Numbered from the stretch's first letter, positions 7,115 to 14,354 are shown. The stretch is 64,000 bases of DNA from Pseudanabaena sp. PCC 6802 (GCF_000332175.1 NZ_KB235914.1:3220868-3284867); one strand, 5' to 3'. Numbers and translations: made by a program. Notes: generated by a model from the sequence alone, not told the origin.

Positions 7115-7327
7115 TCCTCGCAGCTTCGACAAATTTCAAGTTTAGGAAGATCGATCGGCTCGATTGCTAATATTTACTTTAAGATCTATTCAAGACATAA
7201 CTACTTGAGTCATGTCCATCAAAAAACCTATTCGAGCTTGATCTACCTGATTAAATGGAATAGAAATGAATTATGTGAGCTACAGGTTCACAATTCAAAC
7301 TCAAGTAAACTATGGAGATTAATTCTA

Positions 7328-7528
7328 ATGGCTAACATCGCAATTTCCGATCTGAAACTTGCTGGTTTCGATCTATTTTCTGACTCTGAGAGCTATATGA
7401 GGGATTTATCTGATACAGAACTCAATGCTCAAGGAGGAATCACACCCGTTCTTGCTGCCTCTTCTGAACCATGTGGAATGGCAGTTGCTTTCGGAGCTGC
7501 AGCCTTATACGATTGGCTGTTTGGTTGA
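7328..7528 (+). CDS. RiPP precursor peptide, one core Cys
   Basis: 66 residues. Leader MANIAISDLKLAGFDLFSDS...ELNAQGG (37 residues), then a 29-residue core beginning ITPVLAASSEPCGMAV. The core has one Thr, two Ser and one Cys, one of the few cores able to form a lanthionine or labionin-type bridge. The frame is open back to 7061, but that stretch is R1 repeat; the array-type start at 7328 follows GGAGATTAATTCT. Confidence 0.75.
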   Translation: MANIAISDLKLAGFDLFSDSESYMRDLSDTELNAQGGITPVLAASSEPCGMAVAFGAAALYDWLFG

Positions 7529-7547
7529 AAATTTTGTGGTTCTTTAA

Positions 7548-7717
7548 TTAATTAACTCACCTTACGCGGAAGATTCTGAAACCCTCACCCCTAGCCCCTC
7601 TCCCTCAGGGAGAGGGGAATAAAACCAGAGCGGGGGCTACGCCCCTGCGACCCTTATGTATAATAAGGTGCGTACAGGTTAAAGGAGATAAGGATTCCGC
7701 GTAACATCAGTAATTAA
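7548..7717. repeat. MITE-like repeat with inverted ends
   Basis: About 170 bp between TTAATTAACTCACCTTACGCGGAA and the near-complement TTCCGCGTAACATCAGTAATTAA. The interior carries CCCCTCTCCCTCAGGGAGAGGGG and GGGGGCTACGCCCC hairpins. No ORF. The rest of the 7529-8031 gap holds the terminator at 7746 and nothing else recognisable. Confidence 0.55.
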
Positions 7718-7745
7718 AGCTTTTCAATCAACAAACAAGTGTCTG

Positions 7746-7789
7746 GAGTTACGATATCCTTAGTAAGGGAATATCGTAGCTCTTTTTTT
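7746..7789 (+). terminator. Strong rho-independent terminator
   Basis: GAGTTACGATATCC pairs with GGAATATCGTAGCTC around a short loop and is followed by seven T. It is nested inside a perfect 10-bp inverted pair AAGTGTCTGG (7737) / CCAGACACTT (7796). It closes the first half of the array. Confidence 0.8.
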
Positions 7790-8031
7790 GAGTGCCCAGA
7801 CACTTATATGTAATTGATTGTGGGGTATTTCTCAACCTTGCGAGCAGAATTGGTGCTTTCTCGACATGCAATAGCACTTGTAAGCGATCTTTCAGACTTT
7901 ATCATCTTGCTTATATCCAATAAATCAGCTCCAATATCTTTGCGAAGATATTCCAATTAAGTATTATACAATTACGGAGTTGAGCATTCTGTTTATTCCG
8001 AAGTAAACTTAATCCTAAATGGAGATTTCTC

Positions 8032-8175
8032 ATGTCTAATATTTCTATTTCCGATCTATCAAGGAACTCAGAGTTACATCTAGCAGATTTATCTGATGCC
8101 GAACTTAACCTAAGTGGGGGATGGGTTCTTATTGTATTTGCAATTGCTTGTGCCCTGCTTTTAGAGCACGACTAG
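8032..8175 (+). CDS. RiPP/bacteriocin-like precursor, hydrophobic core
   Basis: 47 residues. Short leader MSNISISDLSRNSELHLADL...NLSGG (30 residues; shares SRNSE with the 6508 gene). The 17-residue core WVLIVFAIACALLLEHD is almost entirely hydrophobic with a single Cys. TGGAGATTTCTC before the ATG. Overlooked by length filters; the conserved leader and ribosome binding site make it credible. Confidence 0.7.
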   Translation: MSNISISDLSRNSELHLADLSDAELNLSGGWVLIVFAIACALLLEHD

Positions 8176-8218
8176 CTTATTGCACTCTTTGGCAATATTG
8201 ATAGTTTTAAAACGCTGT

Positions 8219-8250
8219 TAAGGAGATAAACAATATTGCTTATCTCCTTA
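8219..8250. promoter_or_regulatory. 11-bp perfect inverted repeat before precursor gene
   Basis: TAAGGAGATAA and TTATCTCCTTA around a 10-nt loop containing ACAATATTG, ending 28 bp before the 8279 start. It could terminate the 8032 transcript (no T run) or act as an upstream regulator; both are inference. Confidence 0.4.
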
Positions 8251-8278
8251 GTAATTTATTCTCAAAAGGAGATTTATC

Positions 8279-8458
8279 ATGTCGAATATTGTAGTTGCAA
8301 ATCTGAACCATGCTGGCTCCGATTTGTTCTCCGATCCAGAAAATTATATGGCTGATGTTACTGACAGCGAATTGGGTCATGTAAGTGGTGGACTCTGGAC
8401 TCCTTTCATGGTGATTTCAAGTTTTTCTACAGTAACAATCGGACTTCTTCCTTTATAG
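8279..8458 (+). CDS. RiPP precursor peptide, Thr/Ser core without Cys
   Basis: 59 residues. Leader MSNIVVANLNHAGSDLFSDPENYMADV...GHVSGG, cleavage predicted after Gly38. Core of 21 residues beginning LWTPFMVISSFSTVTIG, with three Thr, three Ser, no Cys. AAGGAGATTTATC before the ATG. A terminator follows at once. Confidence 0.75.
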   Translation: MSNIVVANLNHAGSDLFSDPENYMADVTDSELGHVSGGLWTPFMVISSFSTVTIGLLPL

Positions 8459-8466
8459 CAATGGAT

Positions 8467-8500
8467 AAATGGGAGTTGTCAAACTCCCATTTCCTTTTTT
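8467..8500 (+). terminator. Rho-independent terminator
   Basis: AAATGGGAGTT / AACTCCCATTT, 11-bp perfect stem with a 4-nt loop, then CCTTTTTT, directly after the 8279 gene. Confidence 0.85.
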
Positions 8501-8551
8501 GTAATCGCTACTATACTCATCTCTATCTTGTTCCCAAACCTTGGGCGATCG

Positions 8552-8583
8552 CTGAGTTATTGACTGGACAGTCAATAACTCAG
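8552..8583. promoter_or_regulatory. 14-bp perfect inverted repeat
   Basis: CTGAGTTATTGACT and AGTCAATAACTCAG around GGAC. Shortly downstream is ACAATTATGTCTTAAA, a string found again at about 10614 before the 10715 gene, there too just after a GGACA/TGTCC dyad. Likely operator/promoter region of the 8692 gene, by inference. Confidence 0.5.
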
Positions 8584-8691
8584 ACTAATATTTTACAATT
8601 ATGTCTTAAATAAGAATTCCAAGGGATTGAATCCGTTTATTCAACCGCTGAGAATAGTAGTAACACTCAAAACTAATAAAAGGAAATTTCT

Positions 8692-8865
8692 ATGTCTAAA
8701 ATTTCAATTTTAAACCTATCTCCAGTTGGTTCCGATCTATTCTTAGATTACATGACCGATCTTAGCGATCGCGATATAGAACTAATCGATGGTGGATTTT
8801 TGACTTCGACTACTATTACTCATACTCTAGTTACTCTTACATTTTCGTCAATAGTGACGCGATAA
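8692..8865 (+). CDS. RiPP precursor peptide, extreme Thr/Ser-rich core
   Basis: 57 residues. Leader MSKISILNLSPVGSDLFLDYM...IELIDGG with a short deletion relative to relatives (35 residues). The 22-residue core starts FLTSTTITHTLVTLTF and contains eight Thr and three Ser, half of all residues, with no Cys. It is the clearest candidate for multiple dehydration to dehydrobutyrine. AAAGGAAATTTCT before the ATG. Below the usual length cutoff. Confidence 0.75.
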   Translation: MSKISILNLSPVGSDLFLDYMTDLSDRDIELIDGGFLTSTTITHTLVTLTFSSIVTR

Positions 8866-8948
8866 ATCACCCCCACCTGCGATCAAATTGTAGTGGCGTT
8901 AGTTGTAGAAAATACTAGTTATGTGCATAGCATTTAAAAGAAAAACTC

Positions 8949-8980
8949 TCATAGTTAAAGTTTCAATTTCCAACCATTTT
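8949..8980 (+). pseudogene. Leader scrap of a lost precursor gene
   Basis: GTTAAAGTTTCAATTTCCAACC matches the start of array leaders (xxAATATTTCAATTTCCAACC type), with the ATG changed to ATA and a stop soon after. Only the first few leader codons remain. Nothing else is seen in the 8866-9170 gap. Confidence 0.45.
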
Positions 8981-9170
8981 TGAATTACAAAGCCATAAGG
9001 CTAACGTCCTGAAATGTTGCTAAATGTCAGTGTGACATTATTGTCTTGATTATTTCTCATATAGATTTTGGAACTAATTTACACGAATAATGACATTTTT
9101 TAGAATGCAAGTATGGAGATAGCATCATTGCTTGTTTCCATGTCAACTATTACTTAAATGGAGAATTCAA

Positions 9171-9413
9171 ATGGCTAACATAGACATTACTAGCTTGCAC
9201 TCAACTGGTTTAGATCTATTTTCTGATGACGAGAACTTTATGTGTGAAATATCGGAAAGCTCTTCTGCTATTATCAATGGCGGTTTGGTGCCAGTGCCTA
9301 TAACTCAGGAATTTCCAACAACAAAATTCTCACCGCTTTGCGTTCCTGTCACTCCTTTTACTCCTGGACTAATAACTCCTACTCCATTACCGACAACGAA
9401 TGTAGTGCTATAG
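9171..9413 (+). CDS. RiPP precursor peptide, long Pro/Thr core with one Cys
   Basis: 80 residues, the longest of the array. Leader MANIDITSLHSTGLDLFSDDENFMCEI...IINGG; core of 42 residues starting LVPVPITQEFPTTKFSPLC, with nine Thr, one Ser, ten Pro and one Cys at core position 19. AATGGAGAATTCA fixes the start at 9171; the in-frame ATG at 9132 lacks a ribosome binding site and leader similarity. Confidence 0.8.
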   Translation: MANIDITSLHSTGLDLFSDDENFMCEISESSSAIINGGLVPVPITQEFPTTKFSPLCVPVTPFTPGLITPTPLPTTNVVL

Positions 9414-9579
9414 CTAACAATAGAGAGCAATTGCTATTCTGTAGCAACTTGATGATTAGTTAGTACGAGATGGATGTTCATAGGTTTTTGCGATCGCTAT
9501 TCTACTTATGGCGATCGCATTCTTCATAGCTAACCGAATTCAGTTGACGGCTTTGCGATCGATAAATCTGACTTTATCT

Positions 9580-9692
9580 TATAGCGGTTTTCACTTGAGA
9601 ACAGGTTTTATTTTTGGGGTGAAGGGGTAGAACCCCTTCTTGGGGGCAACGCCCCCAAACCCCCTACTCTTTCCGATCTGAAAAGCGCTATA
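9580..9692. repeat. R1 palindromic repeat, short form
   Basis: TATAGCGGTTTTCACTTGAG at the left, TCTGAAAAGCGCTATA at the right; GGGGGCAACGCCCCC core. Two HIP1 octamers lie just upstream. Nothing else is evident in the 9414-9837 gap. Confidence 0.8.
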
Positions 9693-9837
9693 TCTTTATT
9701 AGACTAAATCGCAATAAATATGTCTTGAAAGCTTAAATTGAGAACTAGAAATTATTCAATCAATTGATTAGTATCTAATTGTAGACTTAAGCGTTTTTTT
9801 GGTTCTGCACAATCTACTTCTTACATGGAGATTACTC

Positions 9838-10026
9838 ATGGCTAATATTTCAATTAGTACCTTGCAACCAACAGGTGACGAAAGTATTGACATGCTTTCA
9901 GTTGAGGAGATGGAAGATATTGCTGGTGGCAATATTCTTATCTATGGCGGCCCAATCGTTGTCGGTTTTGCCGTTGGAACTGCAATCCGCATGGGTATCG
10001 ACAAACTCGTGAGTTGGCTTTTCTAA
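9838..10026 (+). CDS. RiPP/bacteriocin-like precursor, membrane-active type core
   Basis: 62 residues with a shortened leader (MANISISTLQPTGDESIDMLSVEEMEDIAGG, 31 residues). Core of 31 residues starting NILIYGGPIVVGFAVG and ending DKLVSWLF, with one Thr, one Ser and no Cys: hydrophobic, Gly-containing, like an unmodified class II bacteriocin. CATGGAGATTACTC precedes the ATG at 9838; an in-frame ATG at 9799 is rejected for lack of a site. Confidence 0.75.
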   Translation: MANISISTLQPTGDESIDMLSVEEMEDIAGGNILIYGGPIVVGFAVGTAIRMGIDKLVSWLF

Positions 10027-10127
10027 GCCTAGCTGCGTGCTAGTTCGAGCAGGCATGGAGGATGTTTAGCGTCCCCATGCTAAGCATAACCAGTGTGTAT
10101 TATTCATAGTCAACAAGGAGATTCCCA

Positions 10128-10301
10128 ATGGCTAATATTTCAATTTCAAATCTGTCTCCGGCTGGTTCCGATCTGTTCTTAGATTGTGAAAGTTATCTGA
10201 CAGATATTGCAGATAGGGATTTAGATCGCGTCAACGGAGGACTTAATACTACGTGCGCCACTTTGATTTTAACTATTCTTGCCTTCACAACTATAGTTTA
10301 G
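10128..10301 (+). CDS. RiPP precursor peptide, Thr-rich core with Cys
   Basis: 57 residues. Leader MANISISNLSPAGSDLFLDCESYLTDI...DRVNGG (38 residues), core LNTTCATLILTILAFTTIV with six Thr and one Cys. Thr3, Thr4 or Thr7 could bridge to Cys5, and the rest could become dehydrobutyrine. AAGGAGATTCCCA before the ATG. Too short for length-filtered callers but a textbook array member. Confidence 0.8.
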   Translation: MANISISNLSPAGSDLFLDCESYLTDIADRDLDRVNGGLNTTCATLILTILAFTTIV

Positions 10302-10366
10302 TAGCTCGTTTGCGTCTTTGACCAATTTGCACAGACCGTAAGTCAGGTTCATTTTGGTGGGAGATG

Positions 10367-10525
10367 TATATAGCGGTTTTCAGATAAAAACGAGAAGGGG
10401 GTTTGGGGGCGTTGCCCCCAAGAAGGGGAGGCAGGGCGATCTTGGGGGTTCCCCGCTAGAGCCACTGCTGTGTAGAACCCCTTCACCCCGTCAATAAAAC
10501 CTGTTCTCAATTGAAAAACGCTATA
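10367..10525. repeat. R1 palindromic repeat, long form
   Basis: Nearly identical to 6957-7114, ends TATATAGCGGTTTTCAG / TTGAAAAACGCTATA. It occupies most of the 10302-10714 gap, together with a leader scrap and the putative promoter of the next gene. Confidence 0.8.
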
Positions 10526-10549
10526 GCTCCCATTTTTTACGATCGCTAT

Positions 10550-10598
10550 TCTGTATCGATCCCCACTGGTTCCTATCCACTCTTAGATACTGATTAAG
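10550..10598 (+). pseudogene. Leader scrap of a lost precursor gene
   Basis: CCCACTGGTTCCTATCC then CTCTTAGATACTGAT aligns with the CCGGCTGGTTCCGATCTG...TTCTTAGATTGTGAA segment of array leaders (PxGSDLFLD), with indels and a stop. No start or core remains. Confidence 0.4.
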
Positions 10599-10714
10599 CT
10601 TTGGACAAAATGTCCACAATTATGTCTTAAAAAGAGGCATTATGAGCTTGAATTTCTTAATTTAAGTGTGGATGATATAGATGAAACCAAATAAATCTCA
10701 CAAGGAGAATCTCA

Positions 10715-10930
10715 ATGGCTAATATTTCAATTTCAAATCTGTATCCTTCTGAAGCTGATTCCTTACTAGCAGGGATTGATGATAAAGAAGGCGACTTGAT
10801 TAAGTCTGCTGTCAATCGCGCTCTTGATGCGCGTGGAGGTTTGGCAACTGTAAAATTGCCTATTAAAATAGATCCTTTCCCAATTGGCATTATTGCTCTG
10901 CCTCCTGTCGATCTGACTACTCTGGCTTAA
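10715..10930 (+). CDS. RiPP precursor peptide, divergent leader
   Basis: 71 residues, last precursor before the enzymes. The N-terminal box MANISISNLYPS is kept but the middle is replaced by ADSLLAGIDDKEGDLIKSAV, and the leader ends ARGG at residue 42. The 29-residue core starts LATVKLPIKIDPFPIG, with three Thr and no Ser or Cys. CAAGGAGAATCTCA before the ATG. A hairpin and then the 155-residue Cys-rich gene follow within 82 bp, so read-through into the enzyme genes is possible. Confidence 0.78.
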   Translation: MANISISNLYPSEADSLLAGIDDKEGDLIKSAVNRALDARGGLATVKLPIKIDPFPIGIIALPPVDLTTLA

Positions 10931-10945
10931 TTTCTCAAGCGATTG

Positions 10946-10975
10946 GAAAGCCACTGCTGAATGCTAGTGGCTTTC
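10946..10975 (+). promoter_or_regulatory. Stem-loop between precursor and enzyme genes
   Basis: GAAAGCCACT / AGTGGCTTTC, 10-bp perfect stem, 10-nt loop, no T run. It may attenuate or process a transcript so that precursors outnumber enzymes; inferred from position. Confidence 0.5.
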
Positions 10976-11012
10976 TGAGATTTATCTCAAAGTTATCCTG
11001 CCGATATCAATC

Positions 11013-11480
11013 ATGGAAACTAATAATATTAATAAATCACCACTATGCCCAAGCGCTCGCCCTGAGATGGAAGACAGCGTCGTATTTGGTGTAATTGTAG
11101 GAACGAGCGAAGAACCTCGCCTGGCTCATCTGATTAAACCTCAACCAGTAACAGAGGAGCTATTAGCCTTAGCCGAACCCGTAGCACCTACTGAGATCTT
11201 TCGGTTTGCAGCTTCTTGTGCTGGTAAGGGTTGCCAGCACTTTGACGGCACTAATTGCCGCCTTGCCACTCGCATTGTCGAGAATATAACAACTGTTACT
11301 GAAACATTACCCCCTTGCAGTATTCGTCCCAGTTGTCGCTGGTGGCAGCAAGAAGGCAAAGCAGCCTGCATGCGCTGTCCCCAAATTGTCACCGATACCT
11401 ACTTCCCATCCGAGCAGTTGCGCCAGGCAGCAGATCCTTCTGTTTACGCTTCCGTTAAAACAACCGGGAGCGATCGCTAG
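11013..11480 (+). CDS. Conserved Cys-rich protein of the RiPP locus
   Basis: 155 residues, no signal peptide. Eight Cys at positions 12, 69, 74, 82, 102, 108, 119 and 122. The central block FAASCAGKGCQHFDGTNC and the later CSIRPSCRWWQQEGKAACMR/CP suggest a metal or Fe-S cluster. I recall similar cyanobacterial proteins of unknown function, sometimes labelled as nitrogen-fixation related, but assign none. It lies 51 bp before the kinase on the same strand, and with the HopA1 gene forms an apparent three-gene unit after the precursors. It could be a third modification component or redox partner; this is inference from position. Confidence 0.7.
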   Translation: METNNINKSPLCPSARPEMEDSVVFGVIVGTSEEPRLAHLIKPQPVTEELLALAEPVAPTEIFRFAASCAGKGCQHFDGTNCRLATRIVENITTVTETLPPCSIRPSCRWWQQEGKAACMRCPQIVTDTYFPSEQLRQAADPSVYASVKTTGSDR

Positions 11481-11531
11481 ATTTGCCGGGATACAGATAA
11501 TTTAATGCTTCGCCAAGAGTGTGGTTAACCT

Positions 11532-12722
11532 ATGACATTTTCATTAAGCTCCCAAAATGTATTTGATTACTTAAGAGATCTGGGTCTGTGCGAAGAGTCC
11601 GATCGCGAGCAAACTCATATCGAACCCAAAATCGCAAAAAACTTCAATCTCCTGTTGAGTTTTCCCAATCGCCGCAAGCTTCTAGTGAAGCAAGAGCGGG
11701 TCAATCCAACAGGTAAAAGAGCGGGAGAATTTTTGCGCGAATGGCGATTTCACAAGTTGCTCGAACAGGTTCCAAGGTTATATCACCTGCGATCGCTGGT
11801 ATCTGAGTTAGTTCACTTTAACGAACAAGACTCCGTAATTGCATTTAATTATCTGGACAGCTACCGCGACCTATCGGATTTTTATCTCAAGGGTAAATCT
11901 TACCCAACTGAGGTTGCAACGGTTACTGGCGTAGTCCTGGCATCGATCCATCGGGCTACTTTCAATTGCCAGGAATACCGAGATTTTATGACTGAATATT
12001 GCGGAGATCGCTTCCCGGATCTGCCGTCCTATGCCATGCGATCGCTCGATCGCCTCAGTCCTGAGATTTTCGGACAGGCTCCCGCCGATGCCATTAAATT
12101 TTTCGTGCTTTATCAGCGTTACGATAGTCTTAGTAAAGCAATCTCCGAAGCGATCGCTACGGCAAAGTCCTGCTGCGTTATCCACAGCGATCTCAAGCTC
12201 AGCAATATCCTGCTCGATCTAGATTGGGATCGGAATTACCATCTAGTTGATATCTCAGGCAATGGCAAACATAGTATAGTTCGAGCGATCGACTGGGAAC
12301 GCTCTACCTGGGGAGATCCGGCCTGGGACTTGGGCGCTCTGATTGCCAGTTATTTGCAGCTCTGGTTGAGTAGCCTGGTAGTCAGTAAATCGATGTCAAT
12401 TGAGGAGTCACTGCGGCTGGCTACGATCCCTCTAGAAAAACTTCAGCCTTCTATTGCTGCATTTACAGAAGCTTATCTCAAGCACTTCCCCGAGTTAATC
12501 GAGTACCGTCCCGATTTCCTCAAGCGCATCGTGCAATTCGCCGGTCTATCGCTCATCGAACAAATTCAAGCAGCTATTCAGTACCAGAAAACTTTTGGCA
12601 ATGCGGGTATTTGTACGCTTCAGGTTGCTAAAAGCTTGCTATGTCGCCCCGAACAGTCAATTCCCACTATTTTTGGCGAGGCAGCCTTTAAACTTTCCCA
12701 TCTCTTTTGCGTTCCTGCTTAG
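11532..12722 (+). CDS. APH-fold kinase, putative RiPP Ser/Thr kinase
   Basis: 396-residue aminoglycoside-phosphotransferase-fold protein. The Brenner-type motif VIHSDLKLSNILLD has catalytic Asp220 with His218 and Asn225; the metal-binding loop IDWERSTWGDPAWDLG has Asp254. A small N-lobe has the LLVKQERV strand lysine. Established precedents: APH-like kinases (LxmK of lexapeptide, SprPT of pristinin, TvaC of thioviridamide) act with a HopA1-family protein to phosphorylate and eliminate Ser/Thr in a precursor. Here the HopA1 gene follows 156 bp later. I infer it phosphorylates the array peptides. Antibiotic resistance is the less likely alternative. Confidence 0.85.
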   Translation: MTFSLSSQNVFDYLRDLGLCEESDREQTHIEPKIAKNFNLLLSFPNRRKLLVKQERVNPTGKRAGEFLREWRFHKLLEQVPRLYHLRSLVSELVHFNEQDSVIAFNYLDSYRDLSDFYLKGKSYPTEVATVTGVVLASIHRATFNCQEYRDFMTEYCGDRFPDLPSYAMRSLDRLSPEIFGQAPADAIKFFVLYQRYDSLSKAISEAIATAKSCCVIHSDLKLSNILLDLDWDRNYHLVDISGNGKHSIVRAIDWERSTWGDPAWDLGALIASYLQLWLSSLVVSKSMSIEESLRLATIPLEKLQPSIAAFTEAYLKHFPELIEYRPDFLKRIVQFAGLSLIEQIQAAIQYQKTFGNAGICTLQVAKSLLCRPEQSIPTIFGEAAFKLSHLFCVPA

Positions 12723-12731
12723 GAGATTCCC

Positions 12732-12800
12732 ATGAGAAAAATATGCTTTTGGCGTAAGGGCAGGTTTAGCCTAAATCTAATCGTTCCAGCCGGAGATTAA
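12732..12800 (+). CDS. Possible 22-residue peptide between kinase and HopA1 genes
   Basis: MRKICFWRKGRFSLN and onward, 22 residues, starting 10 bp after the kinase stop behind AGGAGATTCCC, the same ribosome binding site style as the array genes. The sequence is cationic (four Lys/Arg in the first eleven residues) with one Cys and one Ser and no leader. It could be a translated small peptide, a coupling ORF, or chance. Confidence 0.35.
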   Translation: MRKICFWRKGRFSLNLIVPAGD

Positions 12801-12878
12801 CCGCAAAACCTACACCTAAGAAAATTTTATCCATTAGAAATCTACTTAATTGCGTTTGTTTTCATACTAGTTAAATTT

Positions 12879-14021
12879 ATGCAGCTTCTCAATCCCCCCC
12901 TAGAACGTTTATCCGATCTTTCTCAGGATCGCTTACTAGAGGCACTCAATGATATTGCCTCTAACATTGAGATCGGTGCTGACTTTCGCATTGCCCATCC
13001 AAACTATAAACCATTAGAAATTCCGGAAGATACCATACAGCGTTTCCAGTCAGTTCCATTAGAACTGCAACATAAGTACCTAAGCTTGCAACTGCAAAGA
13101 TTTCTCTATGGAATTTACTATAATGCTTCTATGCGAGTTGCTTTCAGGAAAGATGTCGATAAGGATGACAATACAGTTAATTTATCGCTGCATCAGGATT
13201 TGGAGAACAATACCTTTTTAGGTATGGATCTCAAATTCTATCATCAATTGCATGAGAGTAACTGCGGCAAGGGCTATGATGACCCTGGCTGGCAAGTGTT
13301 GCGTCAAGAGAAAGATGGAAGCCTGGCTGTCGAAAAAGGAGGGCTGACCCTACATATTAATGACGATCGCTACTTATCCGAAATTAGCGCTCCTTTCAAT
13401 CCATCTACTTCTGTAGGCGATCGCCTTTCTTTGCGCATGCCGCGTAATTTGGTACAAAATGGCTTCTATATGTCTGTGGGCAATGCAGGTCTAAGCAGTC
13501 GCACTGGCGATCGCTCAGGCAATCTTCAAGACACAGCAAGAATCTACTTTCACCTCAGCCCTGAAGGTGCAGTTGCCGTCATGGCAAGTCTCACGCAGAG
13601 ACTTAATGCGATAAACTTACCTTTCTCATTTAAGGTTCTCTACAATCCCTCAAACTACGATCGCTACGACTCTGGCGTGCTGTACTTTGAGAAAAGCTTT
13701 TATCCGCAGGTACGCGAGGCTCTCCAGGCACTCTATGCTGAAACCCAGATATATTTCCGACCAGAAATACCCTTGTTTACCAAGCAACTCGCTCCCGGTC
13801 TTGCTGTAGCTGAAGAACCCGATCTCAAATTCACCGAGCAAGAAAGTTTCGGCACAAATCGCTGTCAAATCGTGGCAAACGGCTTGCTCAAGGCATGGCT
13901 GGCAGGCAAAAATCTCCCCGAAGATCGTCTGGAGGCAATCTTTGCCAGTTTCTTCACGTTAGGCATCGCGATCGAGCGCCCCTACTTAAATGCTAATTCT
14001 GAAGATATCTATAACTGGTAG
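12879..14021 (+). CDS. HopA1-family protein, putative RiPP phospho-Ser/Thr lyase
   Basis: 380 residues. The C-terminal half carries the family's recurring blocks: a Gly-Phe-Tyr motif (NGFYMSVGNAG), RIYFHLSPEGAVAVMASLTQ, FKVLYNPSNYDRYDSGVLYF, then RPEIPLFTKQLAPGLAVAEE and ESFGTNRCQIVANGL. Proteins of this family (PF17914) are the elimination partner of APH kinases in class V lanthipeptide and thioamitide pathways (LxmY, SprH3, TvaD). The pairing here supports dehydration of precursor Ser/Thr. No LanC-like cyclase, protease or exporter is in the window, so later steps must be encoded elsewhere or be absent. Family call is firm; the reaction is inferred from homologues. Confidence 0.85.
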   Translation: MQLLNPPLERLSDLSQDRLLEALNDIASNIEIGADFRIAHPNYKPLEIPEDTIQRFQSVPLELQHKYLSLQLQRFLYGIYYNASMRVAFRKDVDKDDNTVNLSLHQDLENNTFLGMDLKFYHQLHESNCGKGYDDPGWQVLRQEKDGSLAVEKGGLTLHINDDRYLSEISAPFNPSTSVGDRLSLRMPRNLVQNGFYMSVGNAGLSSRTGDRSGNLQDTARIYFHLSPEGAVAVMASLTQRLNAINLPFSFKVLYNPSNYDRYDSGVLYFEKSFYPQVREALQALYAETQIYFRPEIPLFTKQLAPGLAVAEEPDLKFTEQESFGTNRCQIVANGLLKAWLAGKNLPEDRLEAIFASFFTLGIAIERPYLNANSEDIYNW

Positions 14022-14111
14022 TACAAATTCTTCAAAATCGAGGTTTGCAAGCCCCCTTTTTAAGGGGGTTGGGGGATCGAATCCAGCATCTTCAGTCTTC
14101 GATCCTCTACG

Positions 14112-14223
14112 TATAGCGGTTTTCAGATCGGAAAGAGTAGGGGGTTTGGGGCAACGCCCCCAAGAAGGGGTTTCACCCCTTCACCCCAAAAATAAAACCC
14201 GTTCTCAAATGAAAACCGCTATA
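14112..14223. repeat. R1 palindromic repeat, short form
   Basis: TATAGCGGTTTTCAGATCGG to AAATGAAAACCGCTATAA. It fills a third of the 14022-14354 gap; the remainder shows a TTTTTAAGGGGGTTGGGGG tract but no gene. Confidence 0.8.
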
Positions 14224-14354
14224 AGTCAGTAAATGAGTAATGAATCCTAAGCATCGGAGCGAGCAATACCAAGGTTGATGAGAAGAGAAATCTGCGGTAT
14301 TATTGTTTCTATAATTTATAGATATTTAAAAGGCAATTTACCCAGTTAATTAAA

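Noticed and set aside
6905..7132. Minus-strand frame over the R1 repeat
   Set aside because: Composed of palindromic repeat; a similar frame recurs in the other R1 copy at 45981-46163.
2196..10930. Nif11 or nitrile-hydratase (proteusin) leader identity for the array
   Set aside because: The leaders lack the Nif11 and NHase-alpha sequence hallmarks; the boxes are MxNIxIxxL and GSDLFxDxExFM.
14030..14110. Possible CRISPR or tandem array among the intergenic repeats
   Set aside because: Repeats are scattered palindromes with no regular spacing or spacers; no cas genes.
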